IMG/VR virus record: IMGVR_UViG_3300032271_000294
Coordinates: 1-41,090 of that record
Strand: one strand, 5' to 3'
Length of the DNA: 41,090 bases
Source: a virus
Below the pieces are notes generated by a model. That model had not been told where the DNA came from, did no database searches, and was given only the letters and a program-made list of their open reading frames with translations. Below are positions 1 to 8,650 of the stretch, piece by piece (the stretch's first letter is position 1; every line of letters starts with the position of its first letter). Both the position numbers and the translations under genes were made by a program.

Positions 1-1980
1 GCAGATTCTAAAATAGCAAAACGTCAAGCTGGCGTTAACAAAGCAGTTGATCGTTTAACACGAGATAAAGAGGTGTCAGAAGCCTTGAAATTTCAACCAG
101 ATGGCAAAGGAGCTATGAAGCAAAAATCAGGTACTTTCAAGAATGATCCTAAAGACTCATACAAGGGTTATAGAGAGAAAAAAGTAACTGATCGAATAGC
201 AAAAGGAGTACCACGTAGAGCTGCTCAAGAATTTGATGAATCAATTAGTCAAGATGACTTTGATCAAGCTGCTATTGGCAGAGGTAAGCGTGGTCGTAAT
301 GATCGTGATAACCCATCTAAAGCAGCAGCGGCAGCCAAACGCAGTCCAGCAGCACAATCAGCAAGACAAAAAGTGGCAGATTATCATAAAAAAAATGATG
401 AGCCAGTTAAAAAATTAGAAGAAAAATTTGACAAAGAAGCTAAGATTAATCCTGCTAAAAAGGGTATGTTCAAGGGTAAGACTAAAGCCGAACTAAAGAG
501 TCAACTTGCAAAATTAAAAGCAAGTGGCCCACATAAGCTTGGAAGCAAAGAAAACACAAAAATGAAAGAACTTCAATTTGCTATTCGTGCTAAAAGTGAT
601 TGGGGTCCAATAGACGAAGGTAAAGTAAGTCAATTAGATGCTGATCTTACTGATTTGACTCCGGCTGAATTTAAGAAAGAATATAAAATGACAAAAGCTG
701 AAGCTCGTAAAAAGTTTACTGGCAAAACTTCAGAAAAAAAGAAAATTAAAGAATCAATCGACTTTTTAAACTGGGACAAGCAATTAAAATCATTGATTAA
801 TGAAGACCTAACTGTTAATATTACAAAGAGTAGTACTCCGGGATCTAATAGCGTTAATGTAAGTGCTACTGGCGAAGAATCAGAAATGTTAATGAAGCTT
901 ATTCAAAGTGCTGGATTGGGTGGAGCCGAACTTGGACAAAGTCAGTATCGTCAACCAGCAGATGATTCAGCAGCAGTTACAGTAGAACCTGTAATGCATG
1001 ATGAAGTCATTAGCTCATTGGGTGATGATGACATTGATAATGGTCAAGATGCTATGACATTCTTAAAGCATATGATTCAACATGGTCAAAGTCCAGTTGA
1101 AGTAGATGTTGCTGACGGTGACTGTGATGACTATGAGCAAGAAATGGATGAAGATAATTATGGATCAACTCAGCAAGCAGGAATGCCAGCAACAGGTTCT
1201 AGTCAAAGTCCAGTAAATGGAGCCACTACTCAAACTAAACCAACTACTCAGCCAATGTCAGAAGCAGAGCCTGAAGATGACGAGTATGATGACGAAGAAG
1301 TATGTCCAGAATGTGATGGCGAGGGTTGTCCAGAATGTTACGGCGACGAACACATAGATCGCGCTCATGATCATGCTCAAGATATGGAACGTGAAAGTGT
1401 TGAAATGGATGAAGATGAAATGGATGAAGGTGCTGGTGTAATGCACTTTAAAAATCAACAAGCTAAAAAATCTGGAGAGAAATCATTTAAACTTGGAAAT
1501 AAAACATTTCCAGTTAAAGAAGCTGATGATGACATAACTGCTTCTGGAAATGAAGACAATTCTGAAGAAGCAGACGAAGAAAAAAGCGACGCTACTCGTG
1601 ACGCTGGATTAGCAGCATCTTATACTCCAGAAAGCAAGAGTGAATCTGATATTGTCAAGAGTTTAATGGAAAAATTAAACAAAATTGGTAAAAAGTCAAC
1701 TAAGTGTAATGAATGTGGTTCAATGATGGAAGATGATCATGAGTGTTCGTCAAAGAAGCTAGATGAATGGGCAAACTCACCAGTCGGACAAAGCGAAGAT
1801 GAGCAGTTTCAAACCGATACTGACTTTATGACTAAAGCAATTAGCGGTGGTCTAAACAACATCAAGCAAGATCAAACTACATTAGGTCAGGGTCCACTTC
1901 GTGTCAAAACAAGTGGAGAGATACAAGATGTTAATTTAAGTATGGGTGCAATGCTACGTAAGCTAGATGGCATAAACTAA
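1..1980 (+). CDS. Candidate prohead core/scaffold-type protein (5' partial)
   Basis: The reading frame is open to the first base of the window, so the gene starts upstream; a GTG at 73 is in frame but need not be the start. The visible part is very Lys/Ala-rich at the N-terminus and strongly acidic in the middle, with almost no predicted hydrophobic core, as in scaffold or core proteins. Two small Cys clusters (CPEC..GCPEC near 1303-1340 and CNEC..HEC near 1706-1746) could each bind a metal. Motifs IKE/S, IDE/G and VKE/A fit the T4 gp21 cleavage rule, but such short motifs also arise by chance in a Glu-rich protein. A strong terminator follows directly. No catalytic domain was recognised. The head-core role is inferred from composition only; it could instead be another virion-associated protein. 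Confidence 0.6.
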   Translation, partial: ADSKIAKRQAGVNKAVDRLTRDKEVSEALKFQPDGKGAMKQKSGTFKNDPKDSYKGYREKKVTDRIAKGVPRRAAQEFDESISQDDFDQAAIGRGKRGRNDRDNPSKAAAAAKRSPAAQSARQKVADYHKKNDEPVKKLEEKFDKEAKINPAKKGMFKGKTKAELKSQLAKLKASGPHKLGSKENTKMKELQFAIRAKSDWGPIDEGKVSQLDADLTDLTPAEFKKEYKMTKAEARKKFTGKTSEKKKIKESIDFLNWDKQLKSLINEDLTVNITKSSTPGSNSVNVSATGEESEMLMKLIQSAGLGGAELGQSQYRQPADDSAAVTVEPVMHDEVISSLGDDDIDNGQDAMTFLKHMIQHGQSPVEVDVADGDCDDYEQEMDEDNYGSTQQAGMPATGSSQSPVNGATTQTKPTTQPMSEAEPEDDEYDDEEVCPECDGEGCPECYGDEHIDRAHDHAQDMERESVEMDEDEMDEGAGVMHFKNQQAKKSGEKSFKLGNKTFPVKEADDDITASGNEDNSEEADEEKSDATRDAGLAASYTPESKSESDIVKSLMEKLNKIGKKSTKCNECGSMMEDDHECSSKKLDEWANSPVGQSEDEQFQTDTDFMTKAISGGLNNIKQDQTTLGQGPLRVKTSGEIQDVNLSMGAMLRKLDGIN

Positions 1981-1998
1981 TCATACATTGTAGTATAT

Positions 1999-2027
1999 AA
2001 AAGGCTCAACTTAAGTTGAGCCTTTTT
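1999..2027 (+). terminator. Rho-independent terminator
   Basis: A perfect inverted repeat (AAAGGCTCAA / TTGAGCCTTT around a CTTAAG centre) runs directly into a T run. It lies 19 bases after the stop of the first gene and before the late promoter of the next, separating two transcription units. Confidence 0.9.
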
Positions 2028-2040
2028 GTTTAATCATTGA

Positions 2041-2048
2041 GATAAATA
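2041..2048 (+). promoter_or_regulatory. T4-like late promoter (GATAAATA)
   Basis: GATAAATACT resembles the T4 late promoter core TATAAATA, including the trailing CT. By T4 spacing transcription would start near 2054, giving a leader of about 16 nt before the ATG at 2070. It follows a terminator, as expected for a unit start. Confidence 0.7.
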
Positions 2049-2069
2049 CTCAAAGGACTTAATTTATAT

Positions 2070-5000
2070 ATGTCATCATGGAACACGCCAGCCGGTAGTC
2101 TTGGGTCTTATTCTCAGGGTCAACCAGTAATAAAGACACTAAGTGCCAGTCCAACACTGGGCGGATACATTGAGTATTTTTTGGCAGATGGAACTAGATT
2201 GCCTTCAAATCTTATATTAGAGAAATACGGAGTAATTAGTGGTATTCCTACTTTTGTCAGTGTTAATACTATTTCATATTTTCAAATAAGTGCCACTGAA
2301 TTTGTAGATGGAGTAGCACATCCTAATATTCAAAATTTCTCAATATATATTACTACATTGATCTGGGAAACACCAGCGGGAAGTATAGGATCATTTACAG
2401 ACAATGTACCATTAAATTATCAATTTGTTGCAATTCCCAGTCAAATAACCAGTACAATTACATATCAATTACTCAATGGGTCATTGCCAGTTGGTACTAT
2501 AAGCCCAGTTACTATTAGTAGTAGTGGTCTACTATCTGGTACTTCTGATTTTATAAGTCAATCTACCGTATATAATTTTACCATTAGAGCAACTGAATAC
2601 AATGGATCAGCGTTTATTGCAATCAGAGATAGAACATTTAGTATGATCTTGGATATACAGATTCCTATTCCATCATTTACTACACCGAGCGGAGCATTAT
2701 TTACCACGTATGATAGTACTTGGCAGTCATTTCAGCTTCAGTATATTAATCAAGATCCAAATGGGATCGTAGTGATTAACGTAGCATTGGGCATTTTGCC
2801 ACCAGGATTAGAAATTAATGCCACTGGGTTAATTCGAGGTTATGCATTACCTCCAACTGATGTACTAGGAGACCCAGTTGATAGAACGTATAATTTTACA
2901 TTACAGATTACTAGTAGTACTGGTCGTAGCTTAACTGACTATAGCATTACTATTCTTAATCAAGAATTAGTTGTAGGATTTATTGGAAGACAACCAACTA
3001 TACTGAATACTCAACCACTAAGTTATATTATACCTAGCACTGATGTATATGCCCCGTACTATTTAAGTTCTTCAAGTCTAGGAGACTTTATACAGAATAG
3101 TGAATTTATTTTCAAAATTATAGGTTATAATTTTGATACTAATAGTGATATTGATTTGACGTATGAGTTTAATATCAATTCTGGAACAGGAATTACTATC
3201 AATGATGCCGGATGGTTAAGTGGACTATTACCAGTGATTGATCAAAATATCATAACCTACAACTTTACCGTTAGTGTTTATAAAACCTCTACTCCAAGTT
3301 TAATTAGTGATACTTTTTCGTTATCATTGACTATTATCGGAGATATTAATGCTCAGATAACATGGTTGTCAGATAGCAATTTAGGAACCATCAATAACGG
3401 AGCAATTTCTGATTTATCGGTACTTGCAAAAAGCGTAGGAAATCTTGATTTAAGTTATAGATTAGTTGGTTCATCAATTCAAACAAATTTAAAAACTATA
3501 ACATCAAACGCATCTCAATTTAATGTATTTGGAGATGTTGGCGCTTATGTAGTTGGTAGCAGTAATGGATTAACATGGACTAGTGAACCAAATATCAGCA
3601 GCCCAGTTACGTTTTTATATTTCACTTCGAGTGTATATGACAGTGTGAATCAAGTAACTATATTGGTTGGATACAATCAAAGTAATAATTCTATAATTGG
3701 TAGAATATACGATGATAATATAATATATTATGCTAGTACTAGTATAGTATCAGAACAATTAAATTCGGTTACTAATAATAGTGGTACGTACATAGCAGTT
3801 GGCAACAATGGGGTTATTGTTACCACTACTGACATCTCATCATGGACAGTAGTGCCAACGTCTGGTACTACAAATAATTTAAACTATGTTTATTACTCTA
3901 CAATGTACATTGTGGTTGGTGACAGTGGCACTATTCTAACTAGCAATGATGCTGTTACATGGAATGAACAAGTAATACTTACTACTTTAAGTTTGAGAGC
4001 AGTAATATATACCGGAACTAAGTACATAGCAGTTGGCGATCTTGGAATTATTGCTAGTAGTGTAGATGGCATAGTATGGACTACTGATTTTATCTCAGAT
4101 TTTAATTTTAAAACTATAGCCATAGATACTTCTGCATATAATCCGGTAGATAGAATACTAATAGCAGGTGATAATGGCATCATTTATCAAAGTATAGACG
4201 ATGGAGTAACTTGGATACTAGTTCAGAACTTGATATCTACCACAAATTTATACAATGTAATGTTTGATAGTGTTAACACTAACGACTTTTATATAGTTGG
4301 TGATAGTGGCACCATTTTAATCTATGATAATAAATTTGATAGTGCAACGTATACTAATCTGATTAGTCCTACTCTAAGCAGACTACCTCCAGATTTGATA
4401 CTATTAACTGATGGAGATATTAGTGGTCGTTTGGCTTTTGAATCGACTAATAGTATAGTAAATCAGGGAGTAGAAGCCACTTATTCATTCAGTGTTCAAG
4501 CTTATAGCACATTGTATCCAGAAATATATTCTATTAAGACGTTTTCTCTAACTACTGTTCAGAAATTTTATTTGCCATACGATAACGTTTATATTCAAGC
4601 ATTGCCAAGTTTAAATGATAGACAAATAATAAACTCATTGCTGTATAATGGAAATATTATTCCACAAGAATATGTATATAGACCTACTGATCCGTACTTT
4701 GGTGTAGCCACTGACGTAAGATATCAGCACATATATGGAGTTCCTACAGTAGCAGCTCAAGATTTTTATACTACTTATGTTCAAGCAGTTCAGATAAATC
4801 ACTATTGGAGAAATATAACTCTGGGTGAAATCAAAACTGCTGTCGCGACAGATGACAATCTTAACATTATATATGAAGTCGTATACAGTGAAATCATTGA
4901 TGATTTGGTAACCAATAATGGAGTATCTATTAGTAAAGAAATTATTTGGCCACGAGCAATCAATCTTCATCTGAATGACTGGATTACATCGTTGACTAAT

Positions 5001-5708
5001 ATATACGACACTATAACATATGACCCAACTATTACTATAGTCAAGACATATATTTCATCATCTGATGGATTAACATTAATATTAAACAGTGTTGATGGTC
5101 TTGAACTAGGAATGAATTTATTGGCAGTGGTTAATACTACTGTTACTAATGATATATACGATGCTCCTTCTATTATCGTGTCAATTGATCCAACAATATC
5201 ATCAGTTACAGTTAACGTAGTACAAAGTTTATCAGCTAATCAACAAATATTGTTTAGTCCTGGCGTGTATACAAGTTTAACACCGGGAATAGCACAAACA
5301 TTGTACCCTAATAGTTTGCCAAATATGCGTCAGCAAATATACGATAGTATAGGTAGAATAAATGACAGTAGCTTTCTACCAACATGGATGACTAGCTTAC
5401 AGCCAGATAAAACTATTCCTGGGTTTACTCCTGCTTGGGTTATTTGTTATACTAAGCCTGGATTTTCTAAAATAGTAGCCAATAATATAGCAACACAATG
5501 GTCGTATACATTAAATCAGATTGATTTTGAGTTGGATAGATTTGAAGTGGATCGTAGTAAGACATATAATTATACTGGACTTAACTCATCTGAAGTTCCA
5601 ACGTGGGTTACATTGCCAAGTGCTCAACCTAACGTCGTAGGTAATGATGAGGATAAATATGTGTTTTTCCCAAGAAAAACAATTCTACCCACTCAATCTC
5701 AAGACTAA
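2070..5708 (+). CDS. Large virion adhesin/tail-fibre-like protein with Ig-like repeats and a Ycf48/BNR-like propeller
   Basis: This is a 1212-residue, Ser/Thr/Ile-rich, beta-strand-rich protein. The N-terminal part carries repeats opening with W(x)TPAGS(L/I)GS (about residues 4, 97 and a variant near 205), each followed by strand patterns and a LPxG(L/I) or SG(L/I) turn typical of putative-Ig (He_PIG) domains. From about residue 488 to 750 there are repeats of GD(S/N/L)G(T/I)I..S.D...W, spaced about 40 residues apart (near 577, 617, 656, 700, 744). These match Ycf48/BNR-type beta-propeller blades. The last 400 residues resemble no family I know. It has its own late promoter and precedes another virion-like gene. 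A host-recognition or baseplate/fibre role is inferred; no signal peptide or enzyme motif is visible. Confidence 0.75.
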   Translation: MSSWNTPAGSLGSYSQGQPVIKTLSASPTLGGYIEYFLADGTRLPSNLILEKYGVISGIPTFVSVNTISYFQISATEFVDGVAHPNIQNFSIYITTLIWETPAGSIGSFTDNVPLNYQFVAIPSQITSTITYQLLNGSLPVGTISPVTISSSGLLSGTSDFISQSTVYNFTIRATEYNGSAFIAIRDRTFSMILDIQIPIPSFTTPSGALFTTYDSTWQSFQLQYINQDPNGIVVINVALGILPPGLEINATGLIRGYALPPTDVLGDPVDRTYNFTLQITSSTGRSLTDYSITILNQELVVGFIGRQPTILNTQPLSYIIPSTDVYAPYYLSSSSLGDFIQNSEFIFKIIGYNFDTNSDIDLTYEFNINSGTGITINDAGWLSGLLPVIDQNIITYNFTVSVYKTSTPSLISDTFSLSLTIIGDINAQITWLSDSNLGTINNGAISDLSVLAKSVGNLDLSYRLVGSSIQTNLKTITSNASQFNVFGDVGAYVVGSSNGLTWTSEPNISSPVTFLYFTSSVYDSVNQVTILVGYNQSNNSIIGRIYDDNIIYYASTSIVSEQLNSVTNNSGTYIAVGNNGVIVTTTDISSWTVVPTSGTTNNLNYVYYSTMYIVVGDSGTILTSNDAVTWNEQVILTTLSLRAVIYTGTKYIAVGDLGIIASSVDGIVWTTDFISDFNFKTIAIDTSAYNPVDRILIAGDNGIIYQSIDDGVTWILVQNLISTTNLYNVMFDSVNTNDFYIVGDSGTILIYDNKFDSATYTNLISPTLSRLPPDLILLTDGDISGRLAFESTNSIVNQGVEATYSFSVQAYSTLYPEIYSIKTFSLTTVQKFYLPYDNVYIQALPSLNDRQIINSLLYNGNIIPQEYVYRPTDPYFGVATDVRYQHIYGVPTVAAQDFYTTYVQAVQINHYWRNITLGEIKTAVATDDNLNIIYEVVYSEIIDDLVTNNGVSISKEIIWPRAINLHLNDWITSLTNIYDTITYDPTITIVKTYISSSDGLTLILNSVDGLELGMNLLAVVNTTVTNDIYDAPSIIVSIDPTISSVTVNVVQSLSANQQILFSPGVYTSLTPGIAQTLYPNSLPNMRQQIYDSIGRINDSSFLPTWMTSLQPDKTIPGFTPAWVICYTKPGFSKIVANNIATQWSYTLNQIDFELDRFEVDRSKTYNYTGLNSSEVPTWVTLPSAQPNVVGNDEDKYVFFPRKTILPTQSQD

Positions 5709-5711
5709 ATA
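5704..5711 (+). promoter_or_regulatory. Late promoter variant (ACTAAATA)
   Basis: ACTAAATA overlaps the stop codon of the adhesin gene. The predicted start near 5717 would leave a leader of about 17 nt before the ATG at 5734. The ACTAAATA form recurs before other genes here (21543, 22252), which supports it. Confidence 0.5.
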
Positions 5712-5733
5712 TTATAATAACTGGATATAAAAA

Positions 5734-6738
5734 ATGACTTCAAACATTAACACTGGATCAATCAATGTAAATTACCCTACCGCTGGGATAAATAATCTCA
5801 GTCAGGGATTTAGAAATAACTGGGCAGGCATAGCAACCAACTTAAACACTGCTGGCGCGGAAATTTCTGACTTACAAAATAAAGTACTTTTAAAAGCAGC
5901 ATTGACAGGAACCACGCTAAACAATGATATGGCAGGCGCTCAAATTAGTAATGTACTAACTCTAGGATTTAGAGCTACTACATATGATTTGGGTAGTAAC
6001 TTATCTAGTACTGTTAATATTAATTTAACCAGTGGTGATGTTCAATACGGAACAATCACTAATAATTGTCAATTACAATTTGGTCAATGGAGTCCAATAG
6101 GAACTGAAAGCAGAGTAGAGGTAATATTAACTGTAGGAAATCCAAATGCCGTTTTGAATTTACCATCTAATGTTGTATATGGTCTTAATACTATCAATAA
6201 TTATCAGGGAGATGGAGTTGGCGGTAATATTCTAATGCCCACAGTAGAATCTCAACTTCATTATATATTCAGTAGCATAGATTGCGGAACTACTATTACT
6301 ATTCAACCAGTAAATCTACCAAGACAAGCTCAACAAGTAGTTTCTCGAATTGTCACTGCTCAAATCGGAGAAGCTGGAGATGTAGCCGGAGACGTATGTA
6401 TCGGATCTGGATACGGGATTGGCTCAATAGCTATTAATCAAGCTGGATCTGGATACTCTAGTCCATCTGTTGTTATTCCTCCTCCAAATGTACAGGGTGG
6501 AATTCAAGCAGTTGCTACTGCTACTCAAACCGCTGGAATAATCACCAATATCGTAGTTAATACCATTGGTTCCGGATATTTATATGCTCCAGAAATAACT
6601 ATTACTGATAGCGGCGGCGGACTAGGAGCAGTAGTAACTCCAGCACTTTCAAATGTAACTAATTATATGTACTACTGTAGTAATGACTATAATGGTTCTA
6701 CCTTAATATGGCGTAAATTAGCCACACAGAGTTGGTGA
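5734..6738 (+). CDS. Virion structural protein, tail-fibre-like
   Basis: This 334-residue protein is rich in Asn, Thr, Gly and Ser, with few charged residues. The N-terminus (NTGSINVNYPTAGINN) and the following helix with GFRNNWAGI resemble short fibre or baseplate attachment proteins of marine T4-like phages. In the C-terminal third a module recurs twice: GSGYSSPSVVIPPP with GGIQAVATA, then GSGYLYAPEITITDSGGG with GAVVTPAL (about residues 236-310). Such GSGY...GGG.GA repeats are seen in phage fibre and appendage proteins. It lies 25 bases after the adhesin gene with its own late-type promoter. The exact structural position is unknown. Confidence 0.65.
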   Translation: MTSNINTGSINVNYPTAGINNLSQGFRNNWAGIATNLNTAGAEISDLQNKVLLKAALTGTTLNNDMAGAQISNVLTLGFRATTYDLGSNLSSTVNINLTSGDVQYGTITNNCQLQFGQWSPIGTESRVEVILTVGNPNAVLNLPSNVVYGLNTINNYQGDGVGGNILMPTVESQLHYIFSSIDCGTTITIQPVNLPRQAQQVVSRIVTAQIGEAGDVAGDVCIGSGYGIGSIAINQAGSGYSSPSVVIPPPNVQGGIQAVATATQTAGIITNIVVNTIGSGYLYAPEITITDSGGGLGAVVTPALSNVTNYMYYCSNDYNGSTLIWRKLATQSW

Positions 6739-6741
6739 TCT

Positions 6742-6981
6742 ATGTCTGAAATGCAACATCCTTTAATTGGTGACGTAAGTGACAAGACTACTGAAGAGTT
6801 AGTAGATATCATATCTAAGTTAAACAGAAATCTTAGTTTTGCCAGCAGAACTAATAATTACGGCATGTTTAATCAACTACAAATGGCACTTGTCACTTAT
6901 AAAACTGAGTTAAACAAAAGAGACAAAGAGATTTTGGATGAACACGAAGAAGATATTATTGGTAAAATAGATATTAGATAG
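6742..6981 (+). CDS. Small conserved phage protein, function unknown
   Basis: This is a 79-residue charged protein, predicted mostly helical. It opens with MSEMQHPLIGDVSDKT and continues with TEELVDIISKLNRNLSFA. From memory, marine T4-like phages encode similar small proteins with PLIGD(I/V)S near the N-terminus, but the function is unknown to me. It starts three bases after the preceding stop, so it is probably cotranscribed with the fibre-like gene. No enzymatic or DNA-binding motif is visible. Confidence 0.65.
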   Translation: MSEMQHPLIGDVSDKTTEELVDIISKLNRNLSFASRTNNYGMFNQLQMALVTYKTELNKRDKEILDEHEEDIIGKIDIR

Positions 6982-6994
6982 TATCTAAATTTGC

Positions 6995-7022
6995 TTGACA
7001 AAGCAATAATGTGTGTTACAAT
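6995..7022 (+). promoter_or_regulatory. Sigma70-like promoter TTGACA-16-TACAAT
   Basis: TTGACA (6995-7000) and TACAAT (7017-7022) are separated by 16 bases. Transcription would start about seven bases after the -10 box, at 7029, which is the A of the ATG of the next gene. There is no Shine-Dalgarno sequence. The same arrangement recurs before the co-chaperonin and dnaJ genes. Confidence 0.75.
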
Positions 7023-7028
7023 AGTAGA

Positions 7029-7535
7029 ATGAGAAAAGACATCTACGGACAACACATCCTTACCGAAAACGATTTATGTAAGATATACTTACGAAATCCT
7101 GATGCTATAATATCCAAAGTCATGGTAGAAACTCCCATAAATATAAGCAATGAACTTGAATTAACCAATATTCCTAATATTATTGAATATATATCTAGTT
7201 CTGAAACCATCGAAGATTTTGACAGAAGATTACAAAGTAATTGGCATATGCCAGATACCTACAAAAATTTAGATATTGCTGAATGGATACTAAATCAGTG
7301 TAATACAGATTCAGAACGTCAGCGAGTGGGCGAAGAACTACTACTATATTTGGATAGAAATTTGTTTCCTCTATTACAGTATCTTAAATATTTTGTTGAT
7401 ACTATGAGAGCAAATAATATTTTATGGGGAGTTGGTAGAGGAAGTAGCGTTTGTAGCTACGTTTTATACTTAATTGGAATTCATAGAATTAACTCTATGT
7501 ATTTTGATTTAGATATAAATGATTTTTTAAGATAA
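7029..7535 (+). CDS. DnaE-derived small protein (DNA polymerase III alpha fragment-like)
   Basis: This is 168 residues from the ATG at 7029; an in-frame ATG at 7011 lies inside the promoter and was rejected. The last 65 residues read like the DnaE region leading into the palm: a helix LLLYLDRNLFPLLQYLKYF, then GVGRGSSVCSYVLYLIGI (about 134-151), then the FDL...FL ending where DnaE has DLLFERFL. In DnaE the catalytic Asp residues follow this point. Here the protein stops, so it cannot be a complete polymerase. The N-terminal 100 residues were not recognised. It sits in the early-type block with gp31- and gp44-like genes, consistent with a replication or host-replisome-interaction role, which is inference. 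Confidence 0.65.
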   Translation: MRKDIYGQHILTENDLCKIYLRNPDAIISKVMVETPINISNELELTNIPNIIEYISSSETIEDFDRRLQSNWHMPDTYKNLDIAEWILNQCNTDSERQRVGEELLLYLDRNLFPLLQYLKYFVDTMRANNILWGVGRGSSVCSYVLYLIGIHRINSMYFDLDINDFLR

Positions 7536-7547
7536 CGGAGAACTAAA

Positions 7548-7961
7548 ATGGGAACAACACATACATCAGCTCGTGGTAAAGCAGTTGACATGGGCGCAAT
7601 AAAGACAAAGAACGAACACGTTCGTGCAGTTGGTAATCAAAACGTAAATGCTCGTGGAGATATTATCGATAGCCACGGTAATGTTATTAAAGATGCTAAC
7701 AAGCGAGTTAATGAGTACTATATGAAAGGTGTAGCAAAAACAATTCCTAGACCATCAACCTCAACTCAACCAGCTCCTGGATCTACTCAGTCAGAAATTA
7801 ATAGACACGAAGAAGCTATTAGGTCTCAATCTAAAGTTCAAATGCCAAAAGCAGATTCTAAAGCAAAATTGAATAAAGTAGAGTTGACCAAAGAAGAAAT
7901 GGAATTTGATGCTGAAGATGAAATAATTGAACTTCCAAAAAAATCAAATTCTACAAAATAA
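7548..7961 (+). CDS. Hypothetical phage protein, low-complexity C-terminal half
   Basis: This 137-residue protein has a CGGAG Shine-Dalgarno sequence before its ATG. The first 60 residues contain TSARGKAVDMGAIKTKNE and VNARGDIIDSHGNVI, suggesting two related RG(K/D) beta-turn units. The middle is Pro/Ser/Thr-rich and the tail is charged and acidic. No domain was recognised. It is separated by 12 bases from the DnaE-like gene and probably shares its promoter. A virion or DNA-associated role cannot be told apart from the sequence. Confidence 0.6.
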   Translation: MGTTHTSARGKAVDMGAIKTKNEHVRAVGNQNVNARGDIIDSHGNVIKDANKRVNEYYMKGVAKTIPRPSTSTQPAPGSTQSEINRHEEAIRSQSKVQMPKADSKAKLNKVELTKEEMEFDAEDEIIELPKKSNSTK

Positions 7962-7979
7962 TTGATTCATCCAAAAACA

Positions 7980-8008
7980 TTGATTAATAATCTATATACG
8001 ATTATAAT
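7980..8008 (+). promoter_or_regulatory. Sigma70-like promoter TTGATT-17-TATAAT
   Basis: TTGATT (7980-7985) and a perfect TATAAT (8003-8008) are separated by 17 bases. The predicted start at 8015 is the first base of the co-chaperonin ATG, so the transcript would be leaderless. No Shine-Dalgarno sequence is present. Confidence 0.8.
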
Positions 8009-8014
8009 ACATAT

Positions 8015-8374
8015 ATGAAAATAAGCTACGCAGCACATCAACTCACTAAAGATCAGATACTTCCTCTGAAAGATACTATTATTGTTAAAGATATGGTATT
8101 CAAAGAAAGAATGGTAGGGTCAATTATCATCGTTAAAGATGATGGCAAGGATAGTGGAATCAGACCACGTTGGGCAGAAGTATACAAGATCGGTCCAGAT
8201 CAAAAAGATATCAAAGAGGGCGAATTTGTATTAGTCGCTCATGGTCGTTGGACTAGAGGATTGGATATTGAAGATGAGAATGGTCATACGACTATTCGTA
8301 AAATTGATCCAAAAGATATTCTTCTTGTATCAGATGTACCAATGATAGATGAAACTATGAGCGACAAAGTATAA
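8015..8374 (+). CDS. GroES/gp31-like co-chaperonin
   Basis: At 119 residues it is close to T4 gp31 (111) and a little longer than GroES (97). It follows the GroES fold order: the strand LPLKDTIIVKD (16-26), a mobile-loop segment with ERMVGSIIIVKDDG (31-44), then AEVYKIGP, a KEGEFVLV strand and a terminal strand DPKDILLVSD. In T4, gp31 replaces GroES on GroEL to fold the major capsid protein gp23; the same role is inferred here. A short C-terminal extension (about 12 residues) follows the GroES core. It has its own strong sigma70-like promoter and its stop overlaps the next ATG (TAATG). Confidence 0.85.
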   Translation: MKISYAAHQLTKDQILPLKDTIIVKDMVFKERMVGSIIIVKDDGKDSGIRPRWAEVYKIGPDQKDIKEGEFVLVAHGRWTRGLDIEDENGHTTIRKIDPKDILLVSDVPMIDETMSDKV

Positions 8375-8649
8375 TGATTAGACGCTCAATCAAAAAACTT
8401 ATTAGATGGGCTAATAATTTCAATGAATCATATCCTGTAGATATACCTATGACTTCATCAGGTAGTACTATAAATTCATCAGGAATGAACTTTACCATAT
8501 TTAATGCCTCTGGCGGATACATCATTGAATATCGTAAGTATGACACAAAATTAGATCGTAACACTAACAATTTACATATTATTAATACTGATGAAGACCT
8601 AGGCGAAAGAATAGGTCAAATCATAACTCTTGAAATATTGAGAAATTAA
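8374..8649 (+). CDS. Small conserved hypothetical protein
   Basis: This 91-residue protein starts at an ATG sharing its A with the co-chaperonin stop codon, implying translational coupling. A basic N-terminal helix (RRSIKKLIRWANNF) is followed by Ser-rich strands and FNASGGYIIEYRKYD. From memory, similar small proteins occur beside gp44 or co-chaperonin genes in marine T4-like phages, but I cannot give a function. It precedes the clamp-loader gene by one base. Confidence 0.6.
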   Translation: MIRRSIKKLIRWANNFNESYPVDIPMTSSGSTINSSGMNFTIFNASGGYIIEYRKYDTKLDRNTNNLHIINTDEDLGERIGQIITLEILRN

Positions 8650-8650
8650 A

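Noticed and set aside
4840-4851. Perfect palindrome CTGTCGCGACAG
   Set aside because: It lies within the adhesin coding frame with no T run, repeat copy or promoter nearby; probably coincidental.
7011-7028. Upstream ATG extending the DnaE-like protein by six residues
   Set aside because: It overlaps the -10 box of the promoter, so it would be upstream of the transcript start.
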